Both the position numbers and the translations under genes were made by a program. This document shows positions 6,736 to 14,483 of a stretch of 20,506 bases of DNA, in pieces (position 1 is the stretch's first letter; every line of letters starts with the position of its first letter). The notes under the pieces were generated by a model that saw only the letters and a list, made by a program, of their open reading frames with translations, was not told where the DNA came from and did not search any database. Origin of the DNA: Bacteroidetes bacterium UBA1952 (GTDB lineage: Bacteria > Bacteroidota > Bacteroidia > Chitinophagales > Chitinophagaceae); assembly GCA_002336725.1 (NCBI GenBank), contig DDEO01000150.1, positions 1 through 20,506 on the forward strand, in the 5' to 3' direction.

Positions 6736-7680
6736 TCAGGATTTCAGTTTGTGGTAAAGCTTTTGAATCCAGGTGGAAGGCAGCAAAGAGAAAAGCAGCA
6801 ACAGATAAGGCTCGGCTTTGGCAGGTTGGGTCTGGATGGCCCGCAGCAAATGCTGGCGGGCTTTGCGGGGTCGGTAACAGTTCCAAAGGTATTTTTTTCC
6901 CATCATGCTGTGATAGGCAGCCTCTTTGTAGCTGCGCAAATCCTGTGTTTTAAGGATTTCGCGCAGGCGGGCAGCATCGGTGGGCGATATTTTTCCTTCG
7001 CGGATGGCGCGATACTTGATTTCCCGGAAAACCGGCCCGCGCCATTTCTCATCTATCGTTACCGACTGCGCGTTGAAGCGGTGTTTAATGAGCGGCTCTT
7101 GCAGGTTAGCCACCGTTCCTTCCCGGAAAAAAGCCGTCCAGAACAAGTGGTCTTCAAAATGGATGGCACCTGCCGGATAGCCACCCAGCCGGAGCGCCAC
7201 CGCACGCGGGTAGGCAACGGTGGGATGATCGAGCGGGCAGGTGCTGAGGATTGCTTTTTGAAGACCAGCAGTTTCGCAGGCATCGGGCTGCCATTCAAAA
7301 AGATACGTTCCTTCTTCGTCAATATAATCGGCGGCGCTGCCCAGCAACACACAATCGGGGTTTTTCCGGAAATAATCGTGTTGGCGTTGCAGGCGTTGGG
7401 GATAACACACGTCATCCGCATCAAAGCGGGCGATATATTTTCCTTTGGCCAGCGCCAGACCTGCATTCAGCGCGCCAATCACGCCCTGGTTTTCCTGCTG
7501 GTGAACGCGGATGCGAGGGTCGGTATAAGAAGCCAGTATTTCGGCGGTGGCGTCGGTAGAGCCGTCGTTGATGATTAGAAACTCAAAATCGGTAAAGGTT
7601 TGCGCCAGCACCGAATCAACGGCTTCGCGCAGGAAAGGCGCAGCGTTGTAGGCCGGCATCAGCACGGTGAAAAAGGGCAT
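6736..7680 (-). CDS. Glycosyltransferase family 2
   Basis: A 314-residue GT-A glycosyltransferase. The N-terminus has the classic GT2 pattern: FFTVLMPAYNAAPFLREAV, then LIINDGSTDATAEIL, then the metal-binding DxD as YIARFDADDVCYPQRLQ (about residues 85-100). The C-terminal third has short hydrophobic stretches (LLLLFSLLPSTWIQKL) that could touch the membrane but no clear transmembrane domain. It is within the polysaccharide operon, two bases after the membrane polymerase-like gene. It adds a sugar to the growing lipid-linked unit; which sugar is not visible. Confidence 0.93.
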   Translation of the reverse strand: MPFFTVLMPAYNAAPFLREAVDSVLAQTFTDFEFLIINDGSTDATAEILASYTDPRIRVHQQENQGVIGALNAGLALAKGKYIARFDADDVCYPQRLQRQHDYFRKNPDCVLLGSAADYIDEEGTYLFEWQPDACETAGLQKAILSTCPLDHPTVAYPRAVALRLGGYPAGAIHFEDHLFWTAFFREGTVANLQEPLIKHRFNAQSVTIDEKWRGPVFREIKYRAIREGKISPTDAARLREILKTQDLRSYKEAAYHSMMGKKYLWNCYRPRKARQHLLRAIQTQPAKAEPYLLLLFSLLPSTWIQKLYHKLKS

Positions 7681-7682
7681 AT

Positions 7683-9164
7683 TCAGGCAGAAACTGTTTT
7701 AGAAGCGTCAGCAAGGTCTTTTTCCATGATTAATTCATAAAAGAAAAGTACGCACAGCGGCTCTACAAGATAGGTGAGCAGGGCAATCGGAATCATTAGC
7801 GCAGAGGCCCAGAAGCCGTAGCTAAGGCGACGCAGATGACGTGCATACCGCCACACATAAAAGACCATAAAAAGCAGCAGCCCTACAAGACCATATTCTC
7901 CTAGTAGCTGGTTGTAGAAGCTATTGGGCCAGTTGGTTGTCGAAAGCCAGGCCTCATCTCCGGAAATGCGCACCTGATGAATCAGCCGATGATTTTCCTG
8001 ATAAAGGCAGGTTGCAAAGGGCGGCAGCACTCGTGTAAACAAACGGCTGGAATCCAGCCCGGACATACGCGCTGCGGTAAGGCTGGAAAATCGCGCCGGT
8101 CCTGCACCCATTAATAATGGCCCTGCGCCTGATTGCAGATAAGCCATCGTTTCGAGCAAAGAAAGCTTCTTGCCGTTGCGGCTTTTGACCGCCAACCGGG
8201 TTGTTGACAGCCTGTGCCGGAAGTCTGCGGTATCAGGCAGGCAAGCGCCATTGTGCAGGTATTTGTCAAAATGAAACTGTTCTACCTGATGGAAGAGACC
8301 TCGTGTTTGGGTTGGGGTTGTTGCCTGGACATTTTTTTCCTTTTGGGTGATATTATCGGTTATATACTGCACATTTTCAGGCGATACCCAGGCAAGCATT
8401 CCCAGTAGGCAAAGAGCGAAAGCAAGCGCCACCGCAGCTATTTTGGGGGATGGGAAAAGCCGCCATTTTGTGGGCTTTAAATGTACAGGCAACAGGCATC
8501 TTAGGCCAAAAAACGCTATCAAAAGCAACACCAACACCATGGAAATCAACAGGGCATTTCCAAAGATGAGGAGCAGCAACAGGAGACATAAACCGGTATA
8601 AAACCAATCGCGGCGAAACAGAAAAAAAATGGCCAGCAGGCTATTTACAAAAGCATTGTGGTAGCCGCCCTCCCAGAAAACCCCGGCCAGCAGGTCGCCG
8701 GTGGACATCCCATAGGGAAAAGGAAGATCTTTGTAAGGATTCCACACGCCATTGACCCAAGCGGCATGACCCAGCTGCGCTAAAGAAACGGCTACGTTGA
8801 GCAAGACAAAAAGCCGCAGCGTTGGCAAATTTTTTTGCGGCATCCGCTCTACGCTTAGGCGAACCTGATGAGCGCCCAGAAAAGCCGCCCCCCAGAAAGC
8901 AGCACTCACGCCAAAAGCGGCCATCGAAGGAGCTGAAAAATCGCGCACCAGCAAGAAAAAATTGGCAGCACCCGCTGCTAATAATAAAGGGATAAAGGGC
9001 GACAACCGACCCCGTTTAAACAATCCTTTCAACTGCGGGCGCAGCATAAAAACTACCAGCAAAGCAGCAAATTTGAGCCAGATAATGCCTTGATTGGCAA
9101 CCACTGTCAGCAGAAGAAGTAGCGGCCAGTCAATTATTTTACGTTTGGCAAATATGCTTTTCAT
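7683..9164 (-). CDS. O-antigen polymerase/ligase-like membrane protein (Wzy_C type)
   Basis: A 493-residue polytopic protein with roughly ten or more hydrophobic helices (for example LLLLLTVVANQGIIWLKFAA near the N-terminus). A large hydrophilic loop lies at about residues 275-405, and after it NSFYNQLLGEYGLVGLLLFM, the pattern of the Wzy/WaaL C-terminal region. Such proteins polymerise repeat units or transfer glycans at the periplasmic face. Its ATG overlaps the preceding GT4 gene by four bases. A second protein of this class is encoded at 12167-13525, so one may be the polymerase and the other a ligase; the sequence does not say which. The gene contains no TTTCCGGAAA copy. Confidence 0.8.
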   Translation of the reverse strand: MKSIFAKRKIIDWPLLLLLTVVANQGIIWLKFAALLVVFMLRPQLKGLFKRGRLSPFIPLLLAAGAANFFLLVRDFSAPSMAAFGVSAAFWGAAFLGAHQVRLSVERMPQKNLPTLRLFVLLNVAVSLAQLGHAAWVNGVWNPYKDLPFPYGMSTGDLLAGVFWEGGYHNAFVNSLLAIFFLFRRDWFYTGLCLLLLLLIFGNALLISMVLVLLLIAFFGLRCLLPVHLKPTKWRLFPSPKIAAVALAFALCLLGMLAWVSPENVQYITDNITQKEKNVQATTPTQTRGLFHQVEQFHFDKYLHNGACLPDTADFRHRLSTTRLAVKSRNGKKLSLLETMAYLQSGAGPLLMGAGPARFSSLTAARMSGLDSSRLFTRVLPPFATCLYQENHRLIHQVRISGDEAWLSTTNWPNSFYNQLLGEYGLVGLLLFMVFYVWRYARHLRRLSYGFWASALMIPIALLTYLVEPLCVLFFYELIMEKDLADASKTVSA

Positions 9165-10372
9165 AATGCTGTTTTGATAAGGATGGACTGGTAAAAAGCA
9201 ACCTGCGCCATCGCTATTTTTTCGATAGTAAATCGCCCCGCTATTTTTTCATATCCGGCCCGCGCCTGGCGCTCGCGTAGTTTCCGATCCTGCAACAGGC
9301 ACATGATGGCCTGTGCAATCTCTGCTGGCTGCGCCGGGTTGATAAGCAGTCCGTCTGTGCCGTTGTCTATCAGCTCCGGGCCGGAAGTACGCTGCGTAAA
9401 AATGGTGGCCACGCCGCAACTCATGGCTTCCATGGGAGCCAGTGCAAAGGTTTCGGCAAAAGACGGAAAAACGCCCACTGCCGCCGAATGCAGCGCTTCC
9501 ATTACGCTGGCACGCGGCTGATGTCCGTGGAAAAAGACGCTTCCGGAAACTTCTGGTTTTAACCGCGCTTTCAGCGCATCAAGGTCGCCTTTGCCATACA
9601 GATGCAAGGCTGCGCCGGGAACGGCGGCCTGCACTTCGTTCCAGGCTTCCATCAACTCAAAAACGCCTTTTCCGGGTTGCAAAGAGCCGGTAAAAACAAC
9701 TTTGAGCGGGTCTTTATCTTCAAAGCCAACCCACGGCGGCACGGCTATGCCGTTGGGAATCACTTCTGCTTTTTTTTGCAGGCCCAGCAATGCAAGCGTT
9801 TTTGCGGCTGCATAACGGCTCACGCTGACGATGGCAACGGCTTTGGATAAAAGGTCTTTTTCGATAGCAACAGCAGCCGCGCTCACCGGGCGGGTCAGCT
9901 CTGCGCCCAGATACACATTGCCGCCGTGCAAACGCACCACCAACGGCAGCGCCATTTCCGGAAAATACACCGGTTTTTTCACCTGCCGCGTATAATGCTG
10001 ATGCTCCGGCGTTTCAGCGATTTGCAGGTTGTGTTTTGCCGTTAGACTTTCCACCAACAAACGCAGGCGCTCCAGCCCTTCGGCGGTTTCTTTTTCAAGC
10101 CGGCCGGAAAGGGAAAGCAGGCGGCGCATGACTTTATCGTAGAAAGTATAACGCATAGAAATGCCCAGCCTTTCGGATTTTTTACGCAGCCGATATACCT
10201 GCACGCCTTCGTCTGTTTCATAATCTGCGCCGCCGTAGCCGTAATCATACAAACCGGCTACCCACACGTCGTGGCCCTGCCGCAACAGTGTACGCGCCAG
10301 CGTTTGCACCGCCGTGCCGATGCCGCCGTGCGGACCGGGCGGATATTCGTCGCAAAAAAGCAGGATGTTCAT
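9161..10372 (-). CDS. Glycosyltransferase family 4
   Basis: A 403-residue GT-B enzyme starting at ATG 10372, MNILLFCDEYPPGPHGGIGT, the standard GT4 N-terminus; an in-frame ATG 66 bases further upstream would run into the flippase gene and adds no conserved residues. The donor domain has EVIPNGIAVPPWVGFEDKD, VVFTGSLQPGKGVFELMEAW and FAETFALAPMEAMSCGVATIF with the EX7E motif. It begins five bases after the flippase stop and overlaps the next gene by four bases, so it is translationally packed in the operon. The substrate is unknown. Confidence 0.93.
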   Translation of the reverse strand: MNILLFCDEYPPGPHGGIGTAVQTLARTLLRQGHDVWVAGLYDYGYGGADYETDEGVQVYRLRKKSERLGISMRYTFYDKVMRRLLSLSGRLEKETAEGLERLRLLVESLTAKHNLQIAETPEHQHYTRQVKKPVYFPEMALPLVVRLHGGNVYLGAELTRPVSAAAVAIEKDLLSKAVAIVSVSRYAAAKTLALLGLQKKAEVIPNGIAVPPWVGFEDKDPLKVVFTGSLQPGKGVFELMEAWNEVQAAVPGAALHLYGKGDLDALKARLKPEVSGSVFFHGHQPRASVMEALHSAAVGVFPSFAETFALAPMEAMSCGVATIFTQRTSGPELIDNGTDGLLINPAQPAEIAQAIMCLLQDRKLRERQARAGYEKIAGRFTIEKIAMAQVAFYQSILIKTAL

Positions 10373-10377
10373 GACCG

Positions 10378-11790
10378 CTATTGTTTTAAACCCGCGAGCG
10401 TTTTTCGGTGTTGGGGTGCAAAGATGCCACCGAGCCACATCAAAAGCGGATAACCGGCAAACACGCCTGCAAGGCCCGCCGGCAGCGGTATTTTAAGGAA
10501 AATAAAAGCGCAAATTCCGGAAATCTGCACCCCGAAAACAAACAACAACCGGCGCCAGGGCAAATGTAATTCCAGCCGCCGGGCGCAGCGCGCATAACAG
10601 GCAAACTGAAAAAAAGAAGCAGCCACAAGGCTCAAGGCCGCACCGGCAGTAGCCAGGTTGGGAATCAACACCAGGTTTAGCAGCAGGCTCAGCAGGGCGG
10701 TAGCAGCGGTGATTTTGGCAATCGTGCGAAACTGACGGGCCGCAAAGGTTTGTACCCACAGCAGATTGATGCTGAATTGCAGCACCATAGCCAGATTGAG
10801 GATGGCCAGCGGCAGGAAAGAAGCGTTTCCAAACTCGCTTTTCAACACGCCGCCTACCAATGGCTGCCACAGCGCAACCACCATTAGCGAGGCCCAGCCC
10901 ATCAGCGCCGGAATCAGAAATAAAAGCACCGAAAAGGCTTTTTGCCGGTCGGGCGAGGGTTTTTTGTCGCCGGTCCACCAGCGGGCGGCTATCGGCAGAA
11001 ACAGGCTGCCAACAATGGCGGTGGGCAGTTTTTCGACCTCAAAAGCGCGGTAGGCAAAGCTGTATTCGGCCACCGAAGCAGTGGTAGCCAGCATCCCAAG
11101 CAAAAACCAGTCGAGCCGCGCCAGACTTACGTCAAAAATGACAGTCAGGTATTGGGGCACGGCTTCCCGGAGCAACAGGCGATAGGCTTTCCCTTTGACG
11201 CTGCCGGATTGGTGTTTTCGGGAAACCAGCCAAGCCAGCACATATTCCACCGCATTTCCGGAAATCAGGATAACGGCGGCGACCGGCAGCGTCAGGTTTC
11301 CGGTAGTATGCGTCAAGTAGGCGGCCAGCAGTTTAGCGGCATTGGCCGTTAGGGTGGCCAGGGCGTAGCTCCCATATTGCAGGCGGGCGTTGAGCAAAAG
11401 CCGGAAAGGCGTGGCCAGCGAAAGAATCGCCTGCGCGGCAAAAAAGAAGGGCAACAGCCGGAGTTTGGGTGCAGCAGAGAAAGCCGCCAGCGCCAGCAGG
11501 ACGAGCAGCGCAAGCACTGTGGTAGCCAGATTGTGTATCCAGAATGCTTTGGCGGCCCAGTTGCTTTTTCCGGAACCGGCGGCCAGGCGGCGAAAAACGA
11601 CCTGTTCTAACCCGAAACCGGCAAGCGTAGCCAGGAGATAGGCGGTGGCGGTGCACCAGCCCATGAGGCCAAAATCTGCTTTCGGCAGCCATTTGGAAAA
11701 AGCAAAAAACAGCGCCATGCCCAGCAGTTGCGGCGCAATGGTTTGCATACCGGCGCTACCAACCAGCTTTTTTATCCGCGAAGATGCCAA
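10378..11790 (-). CDS. Wzx-type polysaccharide flippase
   Basis: A 470-residue membrane protein of the MATE/MVF (MOP) superfamily with about 12 hydrophobic helices. The N-terminal pattern KLVGSAGMQTIAPQLLGMAL then SKWLPKADFGLMGWCTATAY, and Gly-rich LAGFGLEQVVFRRLAAG, are typical of oligosaccharide flippases that move lipid-linked repeat units across the inner membrane. It is the first gene of the minus-strand operon. The only good upstream start in frame is TTG at 11790; the next ATG (11748, MQTIAPQ) would cut the conserved N-terminus. A TAATTTTG box at 11819-11826 would give a short leader to this TTG. Confidence 0.87.
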   Translation of the reverse strand: MASSRIKKLVGSAGMQTIAPQLLGMALFFAFSKWLPKADFGLMGWCTATAYLLATLAGFGLEQVVFRRLAAGSGKSNWAAKAFWIHNLATTVLALLVLLALAAFSAAPKLRLLPFFFAAQAILSLATPFRLLLNARLQYGSYALATLTANAAKLLAAYLTHTTGNLTLPVAAVILISGNAVEYVLAWLVSRKHQSGSVKGKAYRLLLREAVPQYLTVIFDVSLARLDWFLLGMLATTASVAEYSFAYRAFEVEKLPTAIVGSLFLPIAARWWTGDKKPSPDRQKAFSVLLFLIPALMGWASLMVVALWQPLVGGVLKSEFGNASFLPLAILNLAMVLQFSINLLWVQTFAARQFRTIAKITAATALLSLLLNLVLIPNLATAGAALSLVAASFFQFACYARCARRLELHLPWRRLLFVFGVQISGICAFIFLKIPLPAGLAGVFAGYPLLMWLGGIFAPQHRKTLAGLKQ

Positions 11791-11818
11791 GAGAGTGTTT
11801 GGGAGAGAAATAAAACGC

Positions 11819-11826
11819 CAAAATTA
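11819..11826 (-). promoter_or_regulatory. Candidate -7 box of the polysaccharide operon
   Basis: On the minus strand this reads TAATTTTG, an exact match to the Bacteroidota -7 consensus TAnnTTTG, 28 bases before the TTG start of the flippase gene. I see no TTTG -33 element at the usual 19-21 base distance, so the promoter may depend on an activator or the call may be wrong. Confidence 0.4.
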
Positions 11827-12166
11827 AAGATTAACTACAGGCTTTCTGCGAGTAACGTGAGCTGCGTGCAAAATGATTATTTCTAATGATGTTTGTAGAA
11901 ATAGACCTCTTGCAAAAGCCTATTTGTTCCTTTTGGACAATACTTGAGGCTTTCATCGTTGTTATGCCTGCCATCGGCGCAAAATTCAAATTATAAAATT
12001 CCCCCGTCATCTTTATGACACAGAATAATCGTGATTGGGGGCGTATTGCACAACAACGGAGATTCTGCATGAAATTACTTTCCCAGGAAGCCTATTGTAT
12101 CCATACTGCTACAATGCTGGTTAATCAGAAGATAGGATTTCGCCATAGCGCAACTATCTTTAGCCC
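11827..12166. other. Divergent spacer with possible IS-end remnant
   Basis: This AT-richer spacer of about 340 bases separates the two divergent polysaccharide blocks. At 11908-11931 it has ACCTCTTGCAAAAGCCTATT, which resembles the end of IS5-type elements, without any transposase around it. A weak stem (CCCCCGTCA near 12000 with TGATTGGGGG near 12032) encloses GTCAT-CTTT-ATGAC. A 79-codon minus-strand frame covers 11831-12070 but shows no recognisable motif. A TATCTTTA box at 12152-12159 lies just before the plus-strand gene at 12167 and could be its -7 element. Confidence 0.35.
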
Positions 12167-13525
12167 ATGACCGAATCCACTGGTTATCGGCGTGCGCTCC
12201 CGCTGCTGGCCACCTGCCTGCTTGCCTTTGCCATTCCCTTTCCGTTTCTTTTTGGCTCGGTGGGGGTCATTCTGGTTGTGGTCGCGGCAGGGGCATCGCA
12301 AGGCAAAACCCTTTTCCGAAATTTCCGGAAAAACAAGATGCTCTGGGCACCGGTAGCCCTCTATATCTGGGCGCTGGCCAGCGGGCTGTGGAGCGAAGAC
12401 AAGGCCGAAGCTGCCCATATCCTGAGTACCAAATTACCGCTCCTGCTGCTGCCCATCGCCATTGGCGGCAGTGGCTTGCAGGGGCGCGCATTCCGGCGCA
12501 GCGTAATGAGTGCTTTATGCCTGGGCATCGCTGTCGTAGGTATTTATTGCATGGGAACGGCCTTTGCCAACTATCGCGCCGGAGAGGATATTCAGGTGTT
12601 TTTTTATCACCGGCTGGTGTCGGGCCTGAGTGCCAACGCTGTATATATGGCATGGTATGTGGTTGCCGCGCTTCTTTTCCTTCTGCTGGAGCCAATCGGG
12701 ACGCAGGAAGGCCGGCGCTGGCGCGAAGTCGGCCTGCGGGCGGTGTTGCTGGCAATACTGCTGCCTTTCTTTCTGCTGCTCGCGGCCCGCACCCTCCTCC
12801 TCCTGTTTGTCGCCATTGGGTTGCCAACGGCGCTGGTGTTCAGTTTCCGGAAAAAAACGGCCTTCGCGCAGAAAGTGCTTACCCGGAGCTTCACCGGCGT
12901 AGTGGTGCTGGCGCTGATAATCGCTTTTCAGCAGCCCGCCATTCAGGCCCGTTTTAAAGAACTGCGACAAAGCCGCCCGGAATTGTCTTTCCTCAAACAT
13001 TATCAGGGAGAAGAAAACAGCTTCAGCAATATGAATGTGCGTTTGTTTCTCTGGCGTGTCGGCATTCATAATATTACTTCTTCGCCGGCAATGCTGCTGC
13101 GAGGCACCGGCGTAGGCGATGCCCACGCGGCCATCAACAAAAGTGTCCGGGCGCTCGGCATTCCAAATATGGAGAAAGACCATCCCCAAAGGAATGTTTT
13201 TTATGACATCAATCTTCACAATACATTTCTGCACACCACGCTGGCCACCGGAAGCATCGGGCTGCTGCTTTTGCTGTGGACGGTGGGCAATCTGTTCGTC
13301 ATCGGTTTGCGTCAGTTTTCCCGGAAGCCTTTTCTGCTCCTGTTTGCCCTGCTCTCTTTTTTCTTTATGATGCAGGAAGCCGTGCTGGAAACGCAGGCGG
13401 GCGTTGTTTTTTATATGTTTATATATAGTGTTTTCGTTGCGGATAGCTATTCCCAAAAGCCTTTAAAGCACGCAGGAAACGCCTTGAACTCCGGCCTTCA
13501 GGAGCCGTTTGATGGCCGATTGTAG
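12167..13525 (+). CDS. O-antigen ligase family protein (Wzy_C)
   Basis: A 452-residue polytopic membrane protein, about ten to twelve helices. Diagnostic features are ALASGLWSEDKAEA in the second loop, the periplasmic loop NMNVRLFLWRVGIHNITSSP followed by LRGTGVGDAH, and NLHNTFLHTTLATGSIGLLL with the His typical of WaaL/Wzy_C proteins (about residues 350-370). It acts at the periplasmic face as glycan ligase or polymerase. It is transcribed away from the flippase operon and followed, after 153 bases containing a separate promoter, by the sugar-phosphate transferase gene. The C-terminus is hydrophilic and ends HAGNALNSGLQEPFDGRL. Confidence 0.85.
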   Translation: MTESTGYRRALPLLATCLLAFAIPFPFLFGSVGVILVVVAAGASQGKTLFRNFRKNKMLWAPVALYIWALASGLWSEDKAEAAHILSTKLPLLLLPIAIGGSGLQGRAFRRSVMSALCLGIAVVGIYCMGTAFANYRAGEDIQVFFYHRLVSGLSANAVYMAWYVVAALLFLLLEPIGTQEGRRWREVGLRAVLLAILLPFFLLLAARTLLLLFVAIGLPTALVFSFRKKTAFAQKVLTRSFTGVVVLALIIAFQQPAIQARFKELRQSRPELSFLKHYQGEENSFSNMNVRLFLWRVGIHNITSSPAMLLRGTGVGDAHAAINKSVRALGIPNMEKDHPQRNVFYDINLHNTFLHTTLATGSIGLLLLLWTVGNLFVIGLRQFSRKPFLLLFALLSFFFMMQEAVLETQAGVVFYMFIYSVFVADSYSQKPLKHAGNALNSGLQEPFDGRL

Positions 13526-13574
13526 CGGCCATTGCAGCGCCGTGTGCGGCTTTCCGGAAAACGCCTTAAACGGA

Positions 13575-13606
13575 TTTGCTGCCCTGAAAAATATCCGTGA
13601 ATTTTG
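13575..13606 (+). promoter_or_regulatory. Promoter of the sugar-phosphate transferase gene
   Basis: TTTG at 13575-13578, then 20 bases, then GAATTTTG at 13599-13606. This fits the Bacteroidota TTTG-N19-TAnnTTTG layout with one mismatch in the -7 box. It predicts a leader of roughly 65 bases that contains a hairpin and a palindrome. Confidence 0.5.
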
Positions 13607-13628
13607 CACCCTCAAAAATAAAAACAGA

Positions 13629-13672
13629 AAAACCGGTTCTCCGTTAGGGGAAGCCGGTTTATAACGCGTTAT
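13629..13672 (+). promoter_or_regulatory. Leader hairpin plus 12-bp palindrome before sugar transferase
   Basis: Bases 13629-13642 (AAAACCGGTTCTCC) pair with 13647-13660 (GGGGAAGCCGGTTT) with one bulged G and a GTTA loop. Immediately after comes the perfect palindrome ATAACGCGTTAT (13661-13672), seven bases before the ATG. There is no U-tract, so it is not a simple terminator; it may control translation or bind a regulator. Confidence 0.45.
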
Positions 13673-13678
13673 ACAGGT

Positions 13679-14425
13679 ATGATGTCAACTGTGGTGCTGA
13701 ATACGCCCTCGATTAAACCGAAATTCCAGCCCGCCATTCAGGAAGGAAATTCGGAGATGGCCGAGATCCGGGATATGTTCCGGCAGATGAACCAACTCTA
13801 CATTGCCCATCAGCCTTCTGCCGCTTATCTGGCAGCCAAGCGTGGCATGGATCTGCTTTTCGCTATCGTGCTGCTGCTGCTGACCGGCTGGCTTTTCCCC
13901 ATCATCGCCCTGCTGGTAAAACTTTCTTCTAAAGGGCCGGTCTTTTTTGTCCAGCCACGCACCGGCCTGCACGGAGAAACATTTCATTGCCTGAAATTCC
14001 GGACGATGCGCGTCAACGACGAAGCACACACCCGGCAGGCCACGGCCAACGACAACCGCATCACCCGCACAGGCAGGTTTCTGCGCGCATCGCACCTCGA
14101 CGAGTTGCCGCAACTCCTCAACATCTTTCTGGGCGATATGAGCCTCATCGGCCCGCGCCCCCATATGTTGTTCCATACCCGCTACTATTCCGGGCAGATT
14201 CCTTTTTATCACCTGCGCCACGAGGCAACGCCCGGCATGACCGGCATGGCGCAAATCAACGGTTTTATCGGCGAAATTACCAATGCCCGCGACCTGCGCA
14301 AACGCATCCACTGGGACATCTACTACCTGAAACACCGCAGCATCGGCCTGGATTTTTATATCCTTTTCCAGACTTTCCTGAGCGTTCTGGCCCGCTTCGT
14401 CCCTTCCCAAAAGAAGGTCAGCTAA
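13679..14425 (+). CDS. Polyprenyl-phosphate sugar-1-phosphate transferase (bacterial sugar transferase)
   Basis: A 248-residue monotopic membrane enzyme that starts repeat-unit synthesis by moving a sugar-1-phosphate from a nucleotide sugar to undecaprenyl phosphate. After a variable N-terminus of about 50 residues comes AAKRGMDLLFAIVLLLLTGW (membrane anchor), then GPVFFVQPRTGLHGETFHCLKFRTM and LDELPQLLNIFLGDMSLIGPRP, the catalytic signatures of the family. There is no N-terminal CoA-binding domain, so it is the short form. Two Met codons start the frame (13679 and 13682); either is possible. It would supply the lipid-linked first sugar to the glycosyltransferases of the 4532-11790 operon. 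A 9-bp hairpin follows the stop. Confidence 0.94.
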   Translation: MMSTVVLNTPSIKPKFQPAIQEGNSEMAEIRDMFRQMNQLYIAHQPSAAYLAAKRGMDLLFAIVLLLLTGWLFPIIALLVKLSSKGPVFFVQPRTGLHGETFHCLKFRTMRVNDEAHTRQATANDNRITRTGRFLRASHLDELPQLLNIFLGDMSLIGPRPHMLFHTRYYSGQIPFYHLRHEATPGMTGMAQINGFIGEITNARDLRKRIHWDIYYLKHRSIGLDFYILFQTFLSVLARFVPSQKKVS

Positions 14426-14429
14426 AATG

Positions 14430-14451
14430 ATCAGGGTTCTTAAATCCTGAT
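14430..14451 (+). terminator. Weak hairpin after sugar transferase
   Basis: ATCAGGGTT (14430-14438) pairs with AAATCCTGAT (14442-14451), nine pairs with one G-T wobble and a short loop. It is followed by TTCCTTATCTTT, only partly T-rich. It may be a weak terminator between the sugar transferase and the stress-protein gene. Confidence 0.35.
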
Positions 14452-14455
14452 TCCT

Positions 14456-14463
14456 TATCTTTC
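14456..14463 (+). promoter_or_regulatory. Candidate -7 box of the universal stress protein gene
   Basis: TATCTTTC, one mismatch from TAnnTTTG, lies 20 bases before the ATG at 14484. No convincing TTTG is seen upstream. It supports a separate promoter only weakly. Confidence 0.25.
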
Positions 14464-14483
14464 CGGCAGTCAACACGCTGCCT

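Noticed and set aside
6325..7578. 417-codon plus-strand frame opposite two glycosyltransferases
   Set aside because: Both minus-strand genes have clear family motifs and a tight operon layout; this frame has none.
10373..10438. Upstream in-frame ATG for the GT4 gene
   Set aside because: The added 22 residues lie inside the flippase gene and are not part of the conserved GT4 N-terminus; ATG 10372 fits better.
11831..12070. 79-codon minus-strand frame in the divergent spacer
   Set aside because: No motif, mixed composition and overlap with a possible IS end; not supported as a gene.
12515..13456. 313-codon minus-strand frame opposite the ligase-like gene
   Set aside because: It is rich in Gln, Arg and His, as expected for the antisense of a hydrophobic protein, with no domain signature.
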